A stretch of 57,179 bases of DNA from NCBI GenBank assembly GCA_022843165.1, contig JALHOD010000022.1, positions 1 to 57,179 of the forward strand, in the 5' to 3' direction. A program made the position numbers and the translations under genes. Positions 41,367 through 50,252 of the stretch are shown here, piece after piece. Within the stretch, counting starts at the first letter, position 1; each line of letters begins with the position of its first letter. Source of the DNA: Pseudorhodoplanes sp. Its GTDB lineage: Bacteria; Pseudomonadota; Alphaproteobacteria; Rhizobiales; Xanthobacteraceae. Below the pieces are notes generated by a model that saw only the letters and a list, made by a program, of their open reading frames with translations, was not told where the DNA came from and made no database searches.

Positions 41367-42112
41367 CGGCCAAGATTGCCGCGAGCTGCGTTCGTCTGGT
41401 GACGGTGGCGGCGGCGATCCTGGCAGTAACAGAACCGGTTTCCGCGCAAGATATCAGCATCAATTTCGGCCAGGGCGCCGGCTTGACCGAGCGCGTCATT
41501 CAGTTGATCGCGCTTTTGACGGTGCTCACGCTGGCGCCGTCGATCCTGATCATGATGACGTCGTTCACGCGCATCGTGGTCGTATTGTCGCTGCTGCGAA
41601 CGGCGCTCGGCACAGCAACCGCCCCGCCGAACGCCGTGATCGTGTCGCTGGCATTGTTCCTCACCGCCTTCGTGATGGGGCCGGCTTTCCAGAACGCCTA
41701 TGACGTCGGCATCCGGCCGCTGATGAACAACGAGATCTCGGTCGAACAGGCGTTCCAGCGTTCGTCCGAACCCTTCAAGACCTTCATGCTCAAGAATGTG
41801 CGCGAGAAGGACCTGAAGCTGTTCATCGACCTGTCGCGCGAGCCGCCGCCGGCCACCCCGCAGGACTTGTCGCTGCGCATCCTGATTCCGGCCTTCATGA
41901 TTTCCGAACTCAAGCGCGCGTTCGAGATCGGCTTCCTGCTGTTCCTTCCCTTCCTGATCATCGATCTGGTGGTGGCGTCAGTGCTGATGTCGATGGGCAT
42001 GATGATGCTGCCGCCGGTGGTTGTGTCCCTGCCCTTCAAGCTGATCTTTTTCGTGCTGGTGGACGGCTGGACGCTGGTGGCAGGATCGCTGGTGCAGAGT
42101 TACGGGACCTAG
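41363..42112 (+). CDS. fliP: Flagellar export protein FliP
   Basis: A 249-residue protein. A cleaved signal peptide (about 1-29, ends VSAQD) and four helices with LTLAPSILIMMTSFTRIVVVLSLLRTALGTATAPPNAVIVSLALFLT identify FliP. It is the main ring of the export gate. The start is a GTG overlapping the fliO stop (GTGA). Confidence 0.95.
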   Translation: MTAKIAASCVRLVTVAAAILAVTEPVSAQDISINFGQGAGLTERVIQLIALLTVLTLAPSILIMMTSFTRIVVVLSLLRTALGTATAPPNAVIVSLALFLTAFVMGPAFQNAYDVGIRPLMNNEISVEQAFQRSSEPFKTFMLKNVREKDLKLFIDLSREPPPATPQDLSLRILIPAFMISELKRAFEIGFLLFLPFLIIDLVVASVLMSMGMMMLPPVVVSLPFKLIFFVLVDGWTLVAGSLVQSYGT

Positions 42113-42172
42113 CAACCACCACGCTCCAAGCACCGGCGAACAATCTCTCCGACCACTGAAGGCGTGTTCCGG

Positions 42173-45100
42173 CTACCAGCTGGCGGCGCGTTGCTTGGGT
42201 ACTGATCCGGTCGACCTGACATCGGCCCGCTGCGGCTGCGGCTGCGGCGATTTTTTGCTCTGCGTCTGCGGCAGGGGTTCGGAGGGAGCGACCGCCCCGA
42301 TTTCGGGAAAGCGCGACCGCATCTCGCGGAGAAAATTCTCCAGCGTGTCGAACGCGACCAGCTTGGCGATATCGCGGAACTCCGCCGCCTTCACCCCCTG
42401 AGGCGAGGTCGCGATGTCGAAGGCCCGCCGGTCGGGACCGTCCAGCATCTTGGCGCCATAGCGCTCACGCAAACGGGAGATTCCGATTACGTCATCGCCG
42501 AGCGCATAGCCGATAGCGGCCCGCAGGATATCCGCGCGCTCCGGATCGGTCATCGGTTCGAAGTCTTTCCAACTGTCGCCATGCAGCAACTCGATCTGCT
42601 CGGCCGCCTCAGGAAAGCGCTTGGCCGCCCACAGAATATCGGCGCGCAGCCTCACCGCCTCGCGGCGGTCGATATTGCTGACGACGTCGAGCGCCACGTC
42701 GTAGCGCCCCAGATCCGACAACGCACGCGCTTCCAGCAGCAGCCGCAGATGGCGCAATTCGGTCGACAATTCGGACATGCGCGTGGTTCTGAGGATGTGC
42801 TGGGCCCTGTCCGGCTTACGGTCCATCAGGTAGATCACCGCCAGCCTGGTCGCGACCTGAGCGCGCGCGGCGCCCTGCAGGCGGTGGTCGATCTGATGCT
42901 GCAGCAATTCCGCCGCCTGCGACAACAGATCCACGGACACCAGACGGTCCGCGAGCCTGCGGATCATCTCGTCACCGCGCCGGCCGATCGGCGTCAATTC
43001 GCGAAAATCGTAGAACATGCTCAGCGCATCGATCGCAGGCAGCGTGTCGCCCTTGCCCGCCAGATACAGCGAGTCGAATGTGATGGCGGCCTCGTCGTGA
43101 ATCCGCCGCGTCATGTCGGAGTTCGGATGGGCGCGCAAGGCGGTGCGCATGACATGGAAGGAGTCGCGATAGCGATGTTCCTCGGTATACAGGCGCGCGA
43201 GCTTATACAGGGCTTCGATTTCTGTTTCGTCGCCGCGCCACAGGGCGGTCAGTGTCTCGAGCTCGTTGATCATTTCGGTGCGCTTCAGGTCGCCCAGATC
43301 ATAGCGCAACGTGAGTTCCCGCAATTGTCCCTGTGCCGCCGATGGCCGGTCCGGAGAATCCGCCGCGAGCCGGTAATGTCTGAGCGCTTCCTCCGTCTTG
43401 CCGAGCCCTTGCGCCAGTCGGCCGTTCAACACGGAAATGGCCGGTCGCATCTGGATCGGCAATCCGATGGTTTCGAACTCTTCGATCTGGGTCGAGGCGG
43501 TCTGGAAATCGTTCACTTCGATCGTGGAGCGCAGGGCCTCCTTCAGGGCCAGCCGCTGCAATTCGATCGGAAGCGTCGCGATGGCGGCCTCCACATTCTT
43601 GAACCCCCGGCGTGCTTCCGCCCATTTTCCCTGACGCGCGTAGGCGAACGAACGCCAGAGCGGCGCGTCATGATGATCGCCGACCACCGGGTTGGCGAGA
43701 TCCTTGAGCGCCGCCTCCGGGCGGTTCAGCATGATATTGGCCACCGCGCGCAGCACCAGCGCCGCGCCATCTTCCGCCGTCGAGCGGTCGTCGGCCATGG
43801 CCACATCGAGAACGGCTTTGCCCTCGACGAACATCTCGCGCGACAGATAGAAGCGGGCGAGATCGAGGCGCGGGCCGGACCGCCGATCCTCCGCCGCGTC
43901 GGCGGCGGCCGCCACCAGCTTGTATTGCCGCTCGGTGAAGTTCGACTGCCGGTCAAAGCCCCACAACTGGGAATCGAACACCATCGGCCGATAAGCCGCC
44001 GCGTTCTTGCTGCTCGGCATGACGCCTGACAGGGTCAATCCGCTCGGGCGGCTCACAATGATCTTGTCGGCGGACAATTCCAGCAGCACGTCGTCGGCGA
44101 TCGGCTGCAGCGCGACGCCATGCGTCGACGCCAGCGCCCGGAATTCAACGAAGTCCTGCGGCTTCAGAAAACCGCGGGCCGGGCCAAGCCCGGTGACCAC
44201 CAGCATCGTGTCGCCGATCTCCGGGTCGTGAATCTGGTGGGCCTCACGCGGCCGATCGAATGGGACGGTCACGCTCGGTTTGCGGGTGCCGTTGATGTTG
44301 CGGGCAATGCCGAGCGGCCGGGTCTCCTCGACCACGGAGTCACCGATCGTGACGGTCCAGGTCGCTCCATCCATCGCCGCGCTCACAAGACGCGGGCGCT
44401 CCAGCAGCACGCGTACAACCTGCCCGTCCTGCGACGTGGTGGCTTCGGTGGCGCGGATCGTCCCGCTGGTATCGGCATTCAGAGCCGCGAGGTCGATCTT
44501 GTCCTTGCTGTCGAACACCAGCCAGAGCGTGCCCGCGCGGCGGAAGATCGCGGCCGGCGTCGGCTTGGCAAACGGAAACGCAAGACGCACATTGTCGCCC
44601 TGACGGCCCAGTTCCGCGACAAGGGCGGCCTGCGGGTCGCGCGACGCCCGGTCTTCCTTCGTGGTTTCGGTCTTGGTCGCAGTCTTGATATCGGCTTTTG
44701 TCTCAACCTTGGCTTCGGCAGGTGCCGACATCGGCGCCTTGATGTCAGCAGCAATGGCAGGTGACGGATCGCGCCTAGGTGCGGCCGGCTCGGCCTTGTC
44801 AATCTTCGCATCCTGCTGAAGCGCCGGCTGGCTCGCCGGCGTCGGTGCAACAGCCGCTTTGACTTGCGCGGCGGGTGCCGGTTCCGTCCGCGCCGGTGCG
44901 CCTGACATCTTCTCCGCACCGGGCTTCACCGCATCGGCGGCGGGACGCGGCGCTTGCACAGGAGCTGCTGCCGGAACCTGCGCCGCGGCGGGCGCACGGT
45001 TGGCCGGAATCGTCTGTGGTGCCTCTACCCCGCCCGGCGGGACGTTCGCCGAGGCCGCCGCTGGCGGCGGCACCGGAATTGTTGCCTCGGCGGCTTCGGA

Positions 45101-45952
45101 GGCGCCAATATCGACGACGTAGTTGTTGTCTTCGCGAAAACTGCGGATGTCGGTCTTGCCGTTCAGCGCGAAACGGACAGAAACCGATTCTCCCAGATCG
45201 ACCGCTTCAATCGATTTCACCGAGGACGGCAGTCTGGTTCGTGCATCAGTCAGTTCGAACTTCAAAGGTGCCGAGAAAGTCAGCGTCAGATTGTCCTCGC
45301 CGCGATCGCTGGAGATCGGGATCACGTCGGGCAGTTCGAAGACATAGCGAATGAAGGTCGGCTGGATCGCAACGCGCACGCGCGCCGGTTTAGCGGTCTT
45401 TTTTATGACCTGCCGCTGCGCGCGCAGGGTCTTCTCGGCTTCGCGCGCCCGGCGAGCCAGATCCTCGATCACCTCTTTGGGCAAGCCGGGCGGCAGGCCG
45501 GTCCAACTTTCCGGCAGCAGGTCGATGAAGACCCGCTCACCTGCGGCCATCGAATTGACGTTCACCTTGCGATTGAGGGCCAGCCGGATGCCAAGACCAT
45601 CGGGATCGCGGCGCGCAGCCGCCACATACGTAGGCGCCTCGGTGGAAATCCGTTCCGCTGACATCTCGACCGGCTGCTTGAAGCCGATCACGACAATAGC
45701 TCCCGCCTGCCGGACGTCGGCTTCCACTTCTTCGGAGAGATGCAAAATGATGCGCGCATAACCGCCGGTGGTTTCGACCCGCACCTCACCCTTGACCGGC
45801 GCCTGGGCCAGTGCACGATTGTCGAAACCGAAGGTGACGCACGCGGCCAGCCAGAGAGACGACAGCGCGCATAGCGAAGTGCGCGCCAACGATGCCGCGC
45901 TCATTCTGTCCGTTGGTTCTGTTTGGAGCATTCTTTTCTGGAAAGCCGCCAT
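42173..45952 (-). CDS. Large periplasmic TPR protein in the flagellar cluster
   Basis: A 1259-residue protein. A signal peptide near the start (from MSAASLARTSLCALSSLWLA) is followed by AMIN-like beta segments (about 50-290: VRVETTGGYARIILHLSEEVEADVRQAGAIVVIG), a Pro/Ala linker (about 290-430), another beta-rich part (about 430-640) and a C-terminal half built of helix pairs resembling TPR repeats (about 650-1200). I do not know a named family of this build. A perfect CtrA box 68 bases upstream and its place behind motE suggest a periplasmic motility role. An inner start at 45904, just before the signal peptide, is also possible. Confidence 0.75.
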   Translation of the reverse strand: MAAFQKRMLQTEPTDRMSAASLARTSLCALSSLWLAACVTFGFDNRALAQAPVKGEVRVETTGGYARIILHLSEEVEADVRQAGAIVVIGFKQPVEMSAERISTEAPTYVAAARRDPDGLGIRLALNRKVNVNSMAAGERVFIDLLPESWTGLPPGLPKEVIEDLARRAREAEKTLRAQRQVIKKTAKPARVRVAIQPTFIRYVFELPDVIPISSDRGEDNLTLTFSAPLKFELTDARTRLPSSVKSIEAVDLGESVSVRFALNGKTDIRSFREDNNYVVDIGASEAAEATIPVPPPAAASANVPPGGVEAPQTIPANRAPAAAQVPAAAPVQAPRPAADAVKPGAEKMSGAPARTEPAPAAQVKAAVAPTPASQPALQQDAKIDKAEPAAPRRDPSPAIAADIKAPMSAPAEAKVETKADIKTATKTETTKEDRASRDPQAALVAELGRQGDNVRLAFPFAKPTPAAIFRRAGTLWLVFDSKDKIDLAALNADTSGTIRATEATTSQDGQVVRVLLERPRLVSAAMDGATWTVTIGDSVVEETRPLGIARNINGTRKPSVTVPFDRPREAHQIHDPEIGDTMLVVTGLGPARGFLKPQDFVEFRALASTHGVALQPIADDVLLELSADKIIVSRPSGLTLSGVMPSSKNAAAYRPMVFDSQLWGFDRQSNFTERQYKLVAAAADAAEDRRSGPRLDLARFYLSREMFVEGKAVLDVAMADDRSTAEDGAALVLRAVANIMLNRPEAALKDLANPVVGDHHDAPLWRSFAYARQGKWAEARRGFKNVEAAIATLPIELQRLALKEALRSTIEVNDFQTASTQIEEFETIGLPIQMRPAISVLNGRLAQGLGKTEEALRHYRLAADSPDRPSAAQGQLRELTLRYDLGDLKRTEMINELETLTALWRGDETEIEALYKLARLYTEEHRYRDSFHVMRTALRAHPNSDMTRRIHDEAAITFDSLYLAGKGDTLPAIDALSMFYDFRELTPIGRRGDEMIRRLADRLVSVDLLSQAAELLQHQIDHRLQGAARAQVATRLAVIYLMDRKPDRAQHILRTTRMSELSTELRHLRLLLEARALSDLGRYDVALDVVSNIDRREAVRLRADILWAAKRFPEAAEQIELLHGDSWKDFEPMTDPERADILRAAIGYALGDDVIGISRLRERYGAKMLDGPDRRAFDIATSPQGVKAAEFRDIAKLVAFDTLENFLREMRSRFPEIGAVAPSEPLPQTQSKKSPQPQPQRADVRSTGSVPKQRAASW

Positions 45953-46019
45953 ACCCGTTCACGCCAAGCATTCAATATAAAGTCATTTAGCGCACAGGCT
46001 TGAGCCTAGGCGGCGGCGT

Positions 46020-46034
46020 TTAAACTAGCGTTAA
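46020..46034 (-). promoter_or_regulatory. Perfect CtrA box before the TPR gene
   Basis: TTAA (46020-46023), seven bases, TTAA (46031-46034), inside the 100-base gap between motE and the TPR gene. It gives that gene its own candidate cell-cycle promoter. Confidence 0.72.
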
Positions 46035-46052
46035 CCGTCCGTTTATCGCGGG

Positions 46053-46919
46053 CTAGCTACCGTTCGGGCGGCCTTCAATCTTTGGTAATTCCGCGGCGGC
46101 CGGGATCGCCTTTTCCGCGCCTGAGCCACGGTTTGCGAGTTCAACCGTCAGCCGCTCGGCCGATTCCGGGGCCATTTGCGCCATGATGTCGGACATCCGG
46201 CGCGGATTGATTAGATTGGCCACTTCGGTCGCCAGCTTGATGTCCAGTCGGTCGAATATCCGGGCGGCGTCCTTGGCCTTCATGTTTTCGTACATGGTCA
46301 CCAGGCTTTTCAGCCGGGCACCGTCGGCCTCTTCCTTCTTCTGGGTCGCGGCCACGATCCGGGCTTCGACATCCTTTAATTCGGTGACGCGCGACTCGAT
46401 CCGCTTTTCAGCGGCCTGCAACAGCGTTTCCCGCACGTCGAGCTCGCGCGAACGCTGTTCAAGCTCGGACCGTCGCTCGGTCAGACGCTCGAGAATGGCG
46501 CGTTCGGCCGCCGAGAGCGGCTTGGGATCGAGTTGGATCGGGATTCCGTCCGGCTCCTTCTTGGGCTCAACCGGCTTGGGCTTCTTGTCGGCGACCGCCT
46601 CCGCGCCCGCTTCCTTCGGCGCCGGCGTGGGCGCCTTGGTCGCGCCGGTGGTGACGACAGAACCGGTGACATCCGGAAAGAACATTTCCTGCGCCCATGA
46701 CTTCTTGACCGGCTCCTGTGCGGCGACGGTGGCCGGCGCATTCTTGTTGAGAGCGACCTGACGGGACTCGTAGATCATCCGGTCCGACTTCGAGAGGTTC
46801 CCGGCTCCCAGCGTGTAACCGCCTTGAGTAAAAATGCCGACCACCTTCAGGGTGAACAAGGCCGCGGCCGCCACCAGAACGATGGGGATCAGACGAAACT
46901 CTCGCAGCAGGCGATTCAT
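46053..46919 (-). CDS. motE: MotE-family flagellar protein
   Basis: A 288-residue protein. One N-terminal helix (about 10-28), then a Pro/Ala/Lys-rich linker, a coiled coil (about 135-200: RAILERLTERRSELEQRSRELDVRETLL), and a MgtE-N-like C-terminal domain (about 205-270: LVTMYENMKAKDAARIFDRLDIKLATEVANLINPRRMSDIMAQM). This is the build of MotE, the periplasmic chaperone of MotC in Sinorhizobium. It overlaps the DUF6468 gene by 4 bases. Confidence 0.85.
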   Translation of the reverse strand: MNRLLREFRLIPIVLVAAAALFTLKVVGIFTQGGYTLGAGNLSKSDRMIYESRQVALNKNAPATVAAQEPVKKSWAQEMFFPDVTGSVVTTGATKAPTPAPKEAGAEAVADKKPKPVEPKKEPDGIPIQLDPKPLSAAERAILERLTERRSELEQRSRELDVRETLLQAAEKRIESRVTELKDVEARIVAATQKKEEADGARLKSLVTMYENMKAKDAARIFDRLDIKLATEVANLINPRRMSDIMAQMAPESAERLTVELANRGSGAEKAIPAAAELPKIEGRPNGS

Positions 46920-47386
46920 GCCGCCCGACCATTGACGCGCATACGGGCGCGTTCCGCAAAGGCCTGCGCCGCTTCAGCGATCGACCGTGCATCAGCTTTC
47001 TTGACTACCGGTTCGGGCTGGGATTCCGGTTCGTCGTCGGTCTCCGCCGTTGAAAGGAGTTGCTTCGCATAGGCGATCTTGCGCAACCGGCCGAGCACCT
47101 CCTCGCCGGATTTCACATGTTCGGCCATTGTGCTGGAATAGAAATCGGCGTCCCGCAGCCGCGAGCCAAGAATATCCTCGGCCTCACGCACCGTCAGCTT
47201 GAGGCCGGCAATGGCGCGCTCCGCGCTTTCCGTCGCCATCATGAGTTCGGAAATCGTCATCCGCATCGATCGCTCGTCGGACTTCAACTGCGTGATCTGT
47301 TTGTTGAGGCGTGCGCAATACATGATCGTGAGCAGCAGCAAGACCGCCACCAGACTCTCGATCGTCAGGCCGAATAGGTTGCTCAC
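46916..47386 (-). CDS. DUF6468 flagellar-cluster protein
   Basis: A 156-residue protein with one N-terminal helix (about 5-26), then coiled-coil helices (QITQLKSDERSMRMTISELMMATESAERAIAGLKLTV) and an acidic/basic tail. DUF6468 genes sit beside fliM in many alphaproteobacteria; the function is not established. It overlaps both fliM and motE by 4 bases, so the three are co-translated. Confidence 0.82.
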   Translation of the reverse strand: MSNLFGLTIESLVAVLLLLTIMYCARLNKQITQLKSDERSMRMTISELMMATESAERAIAGLKLTVREAEDILGSRLRDADFYSSTMAEHVKSGEEVLGRLRKIAYAKQLLSTAETDDEPESQPEPVVKKADARSIAEAAQAFAERARMRVNGRAA

Positions 47387-48570
47387 GGTGCCTCCACCCT
47401 GTGTCTGGATTCTTCCGCGTTCTCGAACATAGCCAGGGTCATCTTCGGCTTGCGCAGCGGCTTGGAGACCCGCACGGATACCCGGTCTCCCACGCGCCCC
47501 ATGCGCCCTTCGGTGAGCGTGACGTCCCCGCAGCGCACCGAGACAAGCGCATCCGGCTTGATCTCCAGCGGCAGGGTATCGCCCACCTGAAGCTGCATCA
47601 TCTGGCGCAATGGCAGCTTGGCCTCGAACAGGACCGCGTCCACCGCCATTTCCGCATGGCCGATTTCCGTCGCCAAATGGCCTTCCCAGATCGGATCGCG
47701 ACCGAATTTTTCACCCATGAACATCTGCAGCAGCACGCCGCGGATCGGTTCGATGGTGGCATAAGGCAGCAGCAATTCAGCGGTGCCTCCGCGGTCTTCC
47801 ATGTCGATGCGCAGACGCACCAGGATGGCGGCGTTGGCCGGACGGGTGATGGCCGCGAAGCGCGGATTGGTTTCCAGCCGATCGATATTGAACTTCACCG
47901 GCGACAGCGGCTTGAAGGCGAGTTCGGCATCGGCCAGCACGACTTCCAGCATGCGCTTGACCAGATTGGCCTCGATGGTGGTGTAAGGGCGGCCCTCGAC
48001 GCGGATCGCGCCGGAGCCGCGGCGGCCGCCAAGCAGCACGTCGATGATTGAATAGATCAGGCTGGAATTGACGGTAATCAGCCCGAAATTCTCCCACTCC
48101 TCCGCCTTGAACACGGCCAGGATGGCGGGCAGCGGAATCGAGTTCAGATAATCGCCGAAGCGCACCGAGGTGATGCGGTCGAGCGAGACCTCGACGGTAT
48201 CGGAGGTGAAATTGCGCAGCGAGGTCGTCAGCAACCGAACCAGCCGGTCGAAGACGATTTCCAGCATCGGCAGACGTTCGTAGGAGACCATCGCCGAATC
48301 GATGATCGCCCGGATGCCGGAATTGTCGGCCAGTGCCACGTCGGCCAGGCTGAAGCCCAGCAGGCCGTCGATTTCTTCCTGCGTCAGGATCCGTTCAGTG
48401 CCGGCCTTGGCGCTCTGCATGAACTGGTTTTCATCGAGCAGCGCGTCGGCCGCCGCAGTATCTGCGCCGGCCTCCACGTCAGGCGCGGCACCGGGCGCAT
48501 TGCCCTCGGCCTCCAGCGCCTGCCCCCATTCGGCGGCGAGTGCGTCTTCGTTGATCTTGTCGTTCGCCAC
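47383..48570 (-). CDS. fliM: Flagellar motor switch protein FliM
   Basis: A 395-residue C-ring protein. The middle domain contains AILAVFKAEEWENFGLITVNSSLIYSIIDVLLGGR with the GGRR motif; the C-terminal SpoA domain is at about 305-375 (LQVGDTLPLEIKPDALVSVRCGDVTLTEGRMG). The N-terminus is longer than in E. coli and rich in Ala and acids, with LTQEEIDGLLGFS as the CheY-binding and docking segment. Confidence 0.95.
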   Translation of the reverse strand: MANDKINEDALAAEWGQALEAEGNAPGAAPDVEAGADTAAADALLDENQFMQSAKAGTERILTQEEIDGLLGFSLADVALADNSGIRAIIDSAMVSYERLPMLEIVFDRLVRLLTTSLRNFTSDTVEVSLDRITSVRFGDYLNSIPLPAILAVFKAEEWENFGLITVNSSLIYSIIDVLLGGRRGSGAIRVEGRPYTTIEANLVKRMLEVVLADAELAFKPLSPVKFNIDRLETNPRFAAITRPANAAILVRLRIDMEDRGGTAELLLPYATIEPIRGVLLQMFMGEKFGRDPIWEGHLATEIGHAEMAVDAVLFEAKLPLRQMMQLQVGDTLPLEIKPDALVSVRCGDVTLTEGRMGRVGDRVSVRVSKPLRKPKMTLAMFENAEESRHRVEAP

Positions 48571-48587
48571 CGGTCGCCCCTCGCCCG

Positions 48588-49118
48588 TTATTGGACCACG
48601 ATTTCCTTGAACAGGATCGCGTTGACACGGTTCGGCGCGATCGAAGCATTGACCCGGCGCGTCAGCTCTTCCTTAAGCCGGTATAGCCCGGCAGAGCCGT
48701 CGAGATCGGTCGGGCGCAATTCGCGCAGATAGGTCTGAAAGGCGTCCATGACGCGCGGCAGCATCGGCTGCACCTGCTGCGCCATGACCTGGTCCGGCAG
48801 TTCGAGCACGACTTTCACTTTAAGATATTGCGTGCGCTCGGAGCCGGTATTGGAGAGGTTGACCAGTGTATCCGGCAAGTCGAGGAAGACCGGCGGCTTC
48901 ATCGGCGCGGCGGTCGCGGCATTGCCTCCACTCTTCTTGCCGAAGAACATCATGTAGGACGCAGCCCCGCCACCAAGCACCAGCAAGGCGGTCGCACCCA
49001 TGATCATGAACTTCAGCGGCAGTCTCTTGAGCAGCGACGGCGGTTTCGGGGCGGCTTCGGCCTGGTCGTCGTCGGCTTCAACTTCGGCCTCAGCCTCTTT
49101 CTTCTTTTTCGGTGCCAT
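48588..49118 (-). CDS. fliL: Flagellar protein FliL
   Basis: A 176-residue protein. A Lys/Glu-rich cytoplasmic start, one helix (about 33-55) and a periplasmic stomatin-like domain (PPVFLDLPDTLVNLSNTGSERTQYLKVKVVLELPD and RVNAILFKEIVVQ at the end) identify FliL. It supports the stator at the motor. It heads the fliL-fliM-DUF6468-motE run. Confidence 0.92.
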   Translation of the reverse strand: MAPKKKKEAEAEVEADDDQAEAAPKPPSLLKRLPLKFMIMGATALLVLGGGAASYMMFFGKKSGGNAATAAPMKPPVFLDLPDTLVNLSNTGSERTQYLKVKVVLELPDQVMAQQVQPMLPRVMDAFQTYLRELRPTDLDGSAGLYRLKEELTRRVNASIAPNRVNAILFKEIVVQ

Positions 49119-49479
49119 AAAATCTCGACCCCTCGACCAGTTTCTGTCGGCGTGACCGGCATTTGAGAGGCACCGAAAGGTGTCTGTCGGAAACGCGGCC
49201 CGTTGCGCCCAATTGTTGCGACGTTAGAGCCGCGATGGTTAACGAAACCTTTCTACAGGCCCGAAAGCGGAAAAATTTGCCGGGTTGGTGGGGCCAAACT
49301 TGCCGAAACGGCGGCCCCGCCGACGGCCAAAAATAACACAAGCTGCTGATTTTACATGAAAATCATCGTTGGCACGGAGCCTGCAAGACTTTGTTTGCCA
49401 TCTTGCTTGGGAGAGCCGGTGGCAGGAACGCGGCCCGCCACCTCGGGAGGGTGACCGGCGCGATCAGGGGAGCTGAGCG
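49119..49479. other. Divergent control region fliL / flgF
   Basis: This 361-base spacer has a degenerate CtrA-like site (TTAA-N7-TTTC, 49239-49253) towards fliL and a sigma-54-like -24/-12 element (49370-49385) towards flgF. No gene is seen in it. Confidence 0.6.
49370..49385 (+). promoter_or_regulatory. Sigma-54-like promoter of flgF operon
   Basis: TGGCACG at 49370-49376, then the CTGCA -12 element (49381-49385). GG and GC are separated by exactly ten bases, as sigma-54 requires; TGGCACG is a perfect -24 element. It is 95 bases before the flgF start. Confidence 0.72.
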
Positions 49480-50226
49480 ATGGAGAACGCACTTCTCATC
49501 GGACTGTCGCGCCAGATGAGTCTGAGGCGCGAACTGGATGTGGTCGCCAACAACGTGGCCAACATCAACACGACCGGCTTCAAATCCGACACCGTCGTAT
49601 TCGAAGAACACCTGATGCCGGTGGCCAGACACGACCACTTCACCGGCCGCGACCGCCGTCTGAGCTACGTGCAGGACCGTTCGACCTGGCACGACATGGG
49701 CCAGGGGCCGATCAAGCAGACCAACAATCCACTCGACGTCTCGGTCGACGGCAATGCGTTCCTGGTGGTCGATACCCCCCGCGGCGAACGCTATACCCGC
49801 AACGGCTCGTTTCAGATCAATCCGCAGGGCGAACTGGTCACCAGCGAAGGCTATCGCGTGCTCGGCGATGGCGGCCCGGTGCAATTCCAGAACAACGATC
49901 GCGACATCACTATCGCGCGTGACGGCACGGTGTCGGTGCCGGAGGGAGCGCGCGGACGGCTGCGACTCGTCACGTTCGCGAATGCCCAGCTTCTGCAGAA
50001 AGACGGTTCATCCACATTCGCCGCACCCGCCAATGCGCAGCCTCAGGCCGCCGAGCTGGTTCATGTCATTCAGGGCACGGTCGAACAGTCCAACGTGCGC
50101 GGCGTGGTCGAGATGACACGGATGGTCGAGGTCACCCGCAGCTACACCCAGATCGCCACGCTGTTGCAGCAGCAGGGCGATCTCCGCAGATCCGCGATCG
50201 AGCGGCTCGCCGAAGTACCGGCCTGA
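49480..50226 (+). CDS. flgF: Flagellar rod protein FlgF
   Basis: A 248-residue proximal-rod protein. N-terminal LSRQMSLRRELDVVANNVANINTTGFKSD, middle NNPLDVSVDGNAFLVVDTPRGERYTRNGSFQIN and C-terminal VEMTRMVEVTRSYTQIATLLQQQGDLRRSAIERLAEV are the flagellar-basal-body-rod pattern. First of the flgF-flgG-flgA-flgH operon. Confidence 0.95.
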   Translation: MENALLIGLSRQMSLRRELDVVANNVANINTTGFKSDTVVFEEHLMPVARHDHFTGRDRRLSYVQDRSTWHDMGQGPIKQTNNPLDVSVDGNAFLVVDTPRGERYTRNGSFQINPQGELVTSEGYRVLGDGGPVQFQNNDRDITIARDGTVSVPEGARGRLRLVTFANAQLLQKDGSSTFAAPANAQPQAAELVHVIQGTVEQSNVRGVVEMTRMVEVTRSYTQIATLLQQQGDLRRSAIERLAEVPA

Positions 50227-50252
50227 CGCAGGGCGATTGAGGAGCAACGACG

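Noticed and set aside
42581-44029. A 482-codon frame antisense to the TPR gene
   Set aside because: No ribosome site or domain; the sense frame has a signal peptide, helix repeats and a promoter-like site.
49239-49253. TTAA-N7-TTTC as a CtrA box before fliL
   Set aside because: Only 6 of 8 consensus bases and 121 bases from the start; kept as a note in the spacer entry but not called.
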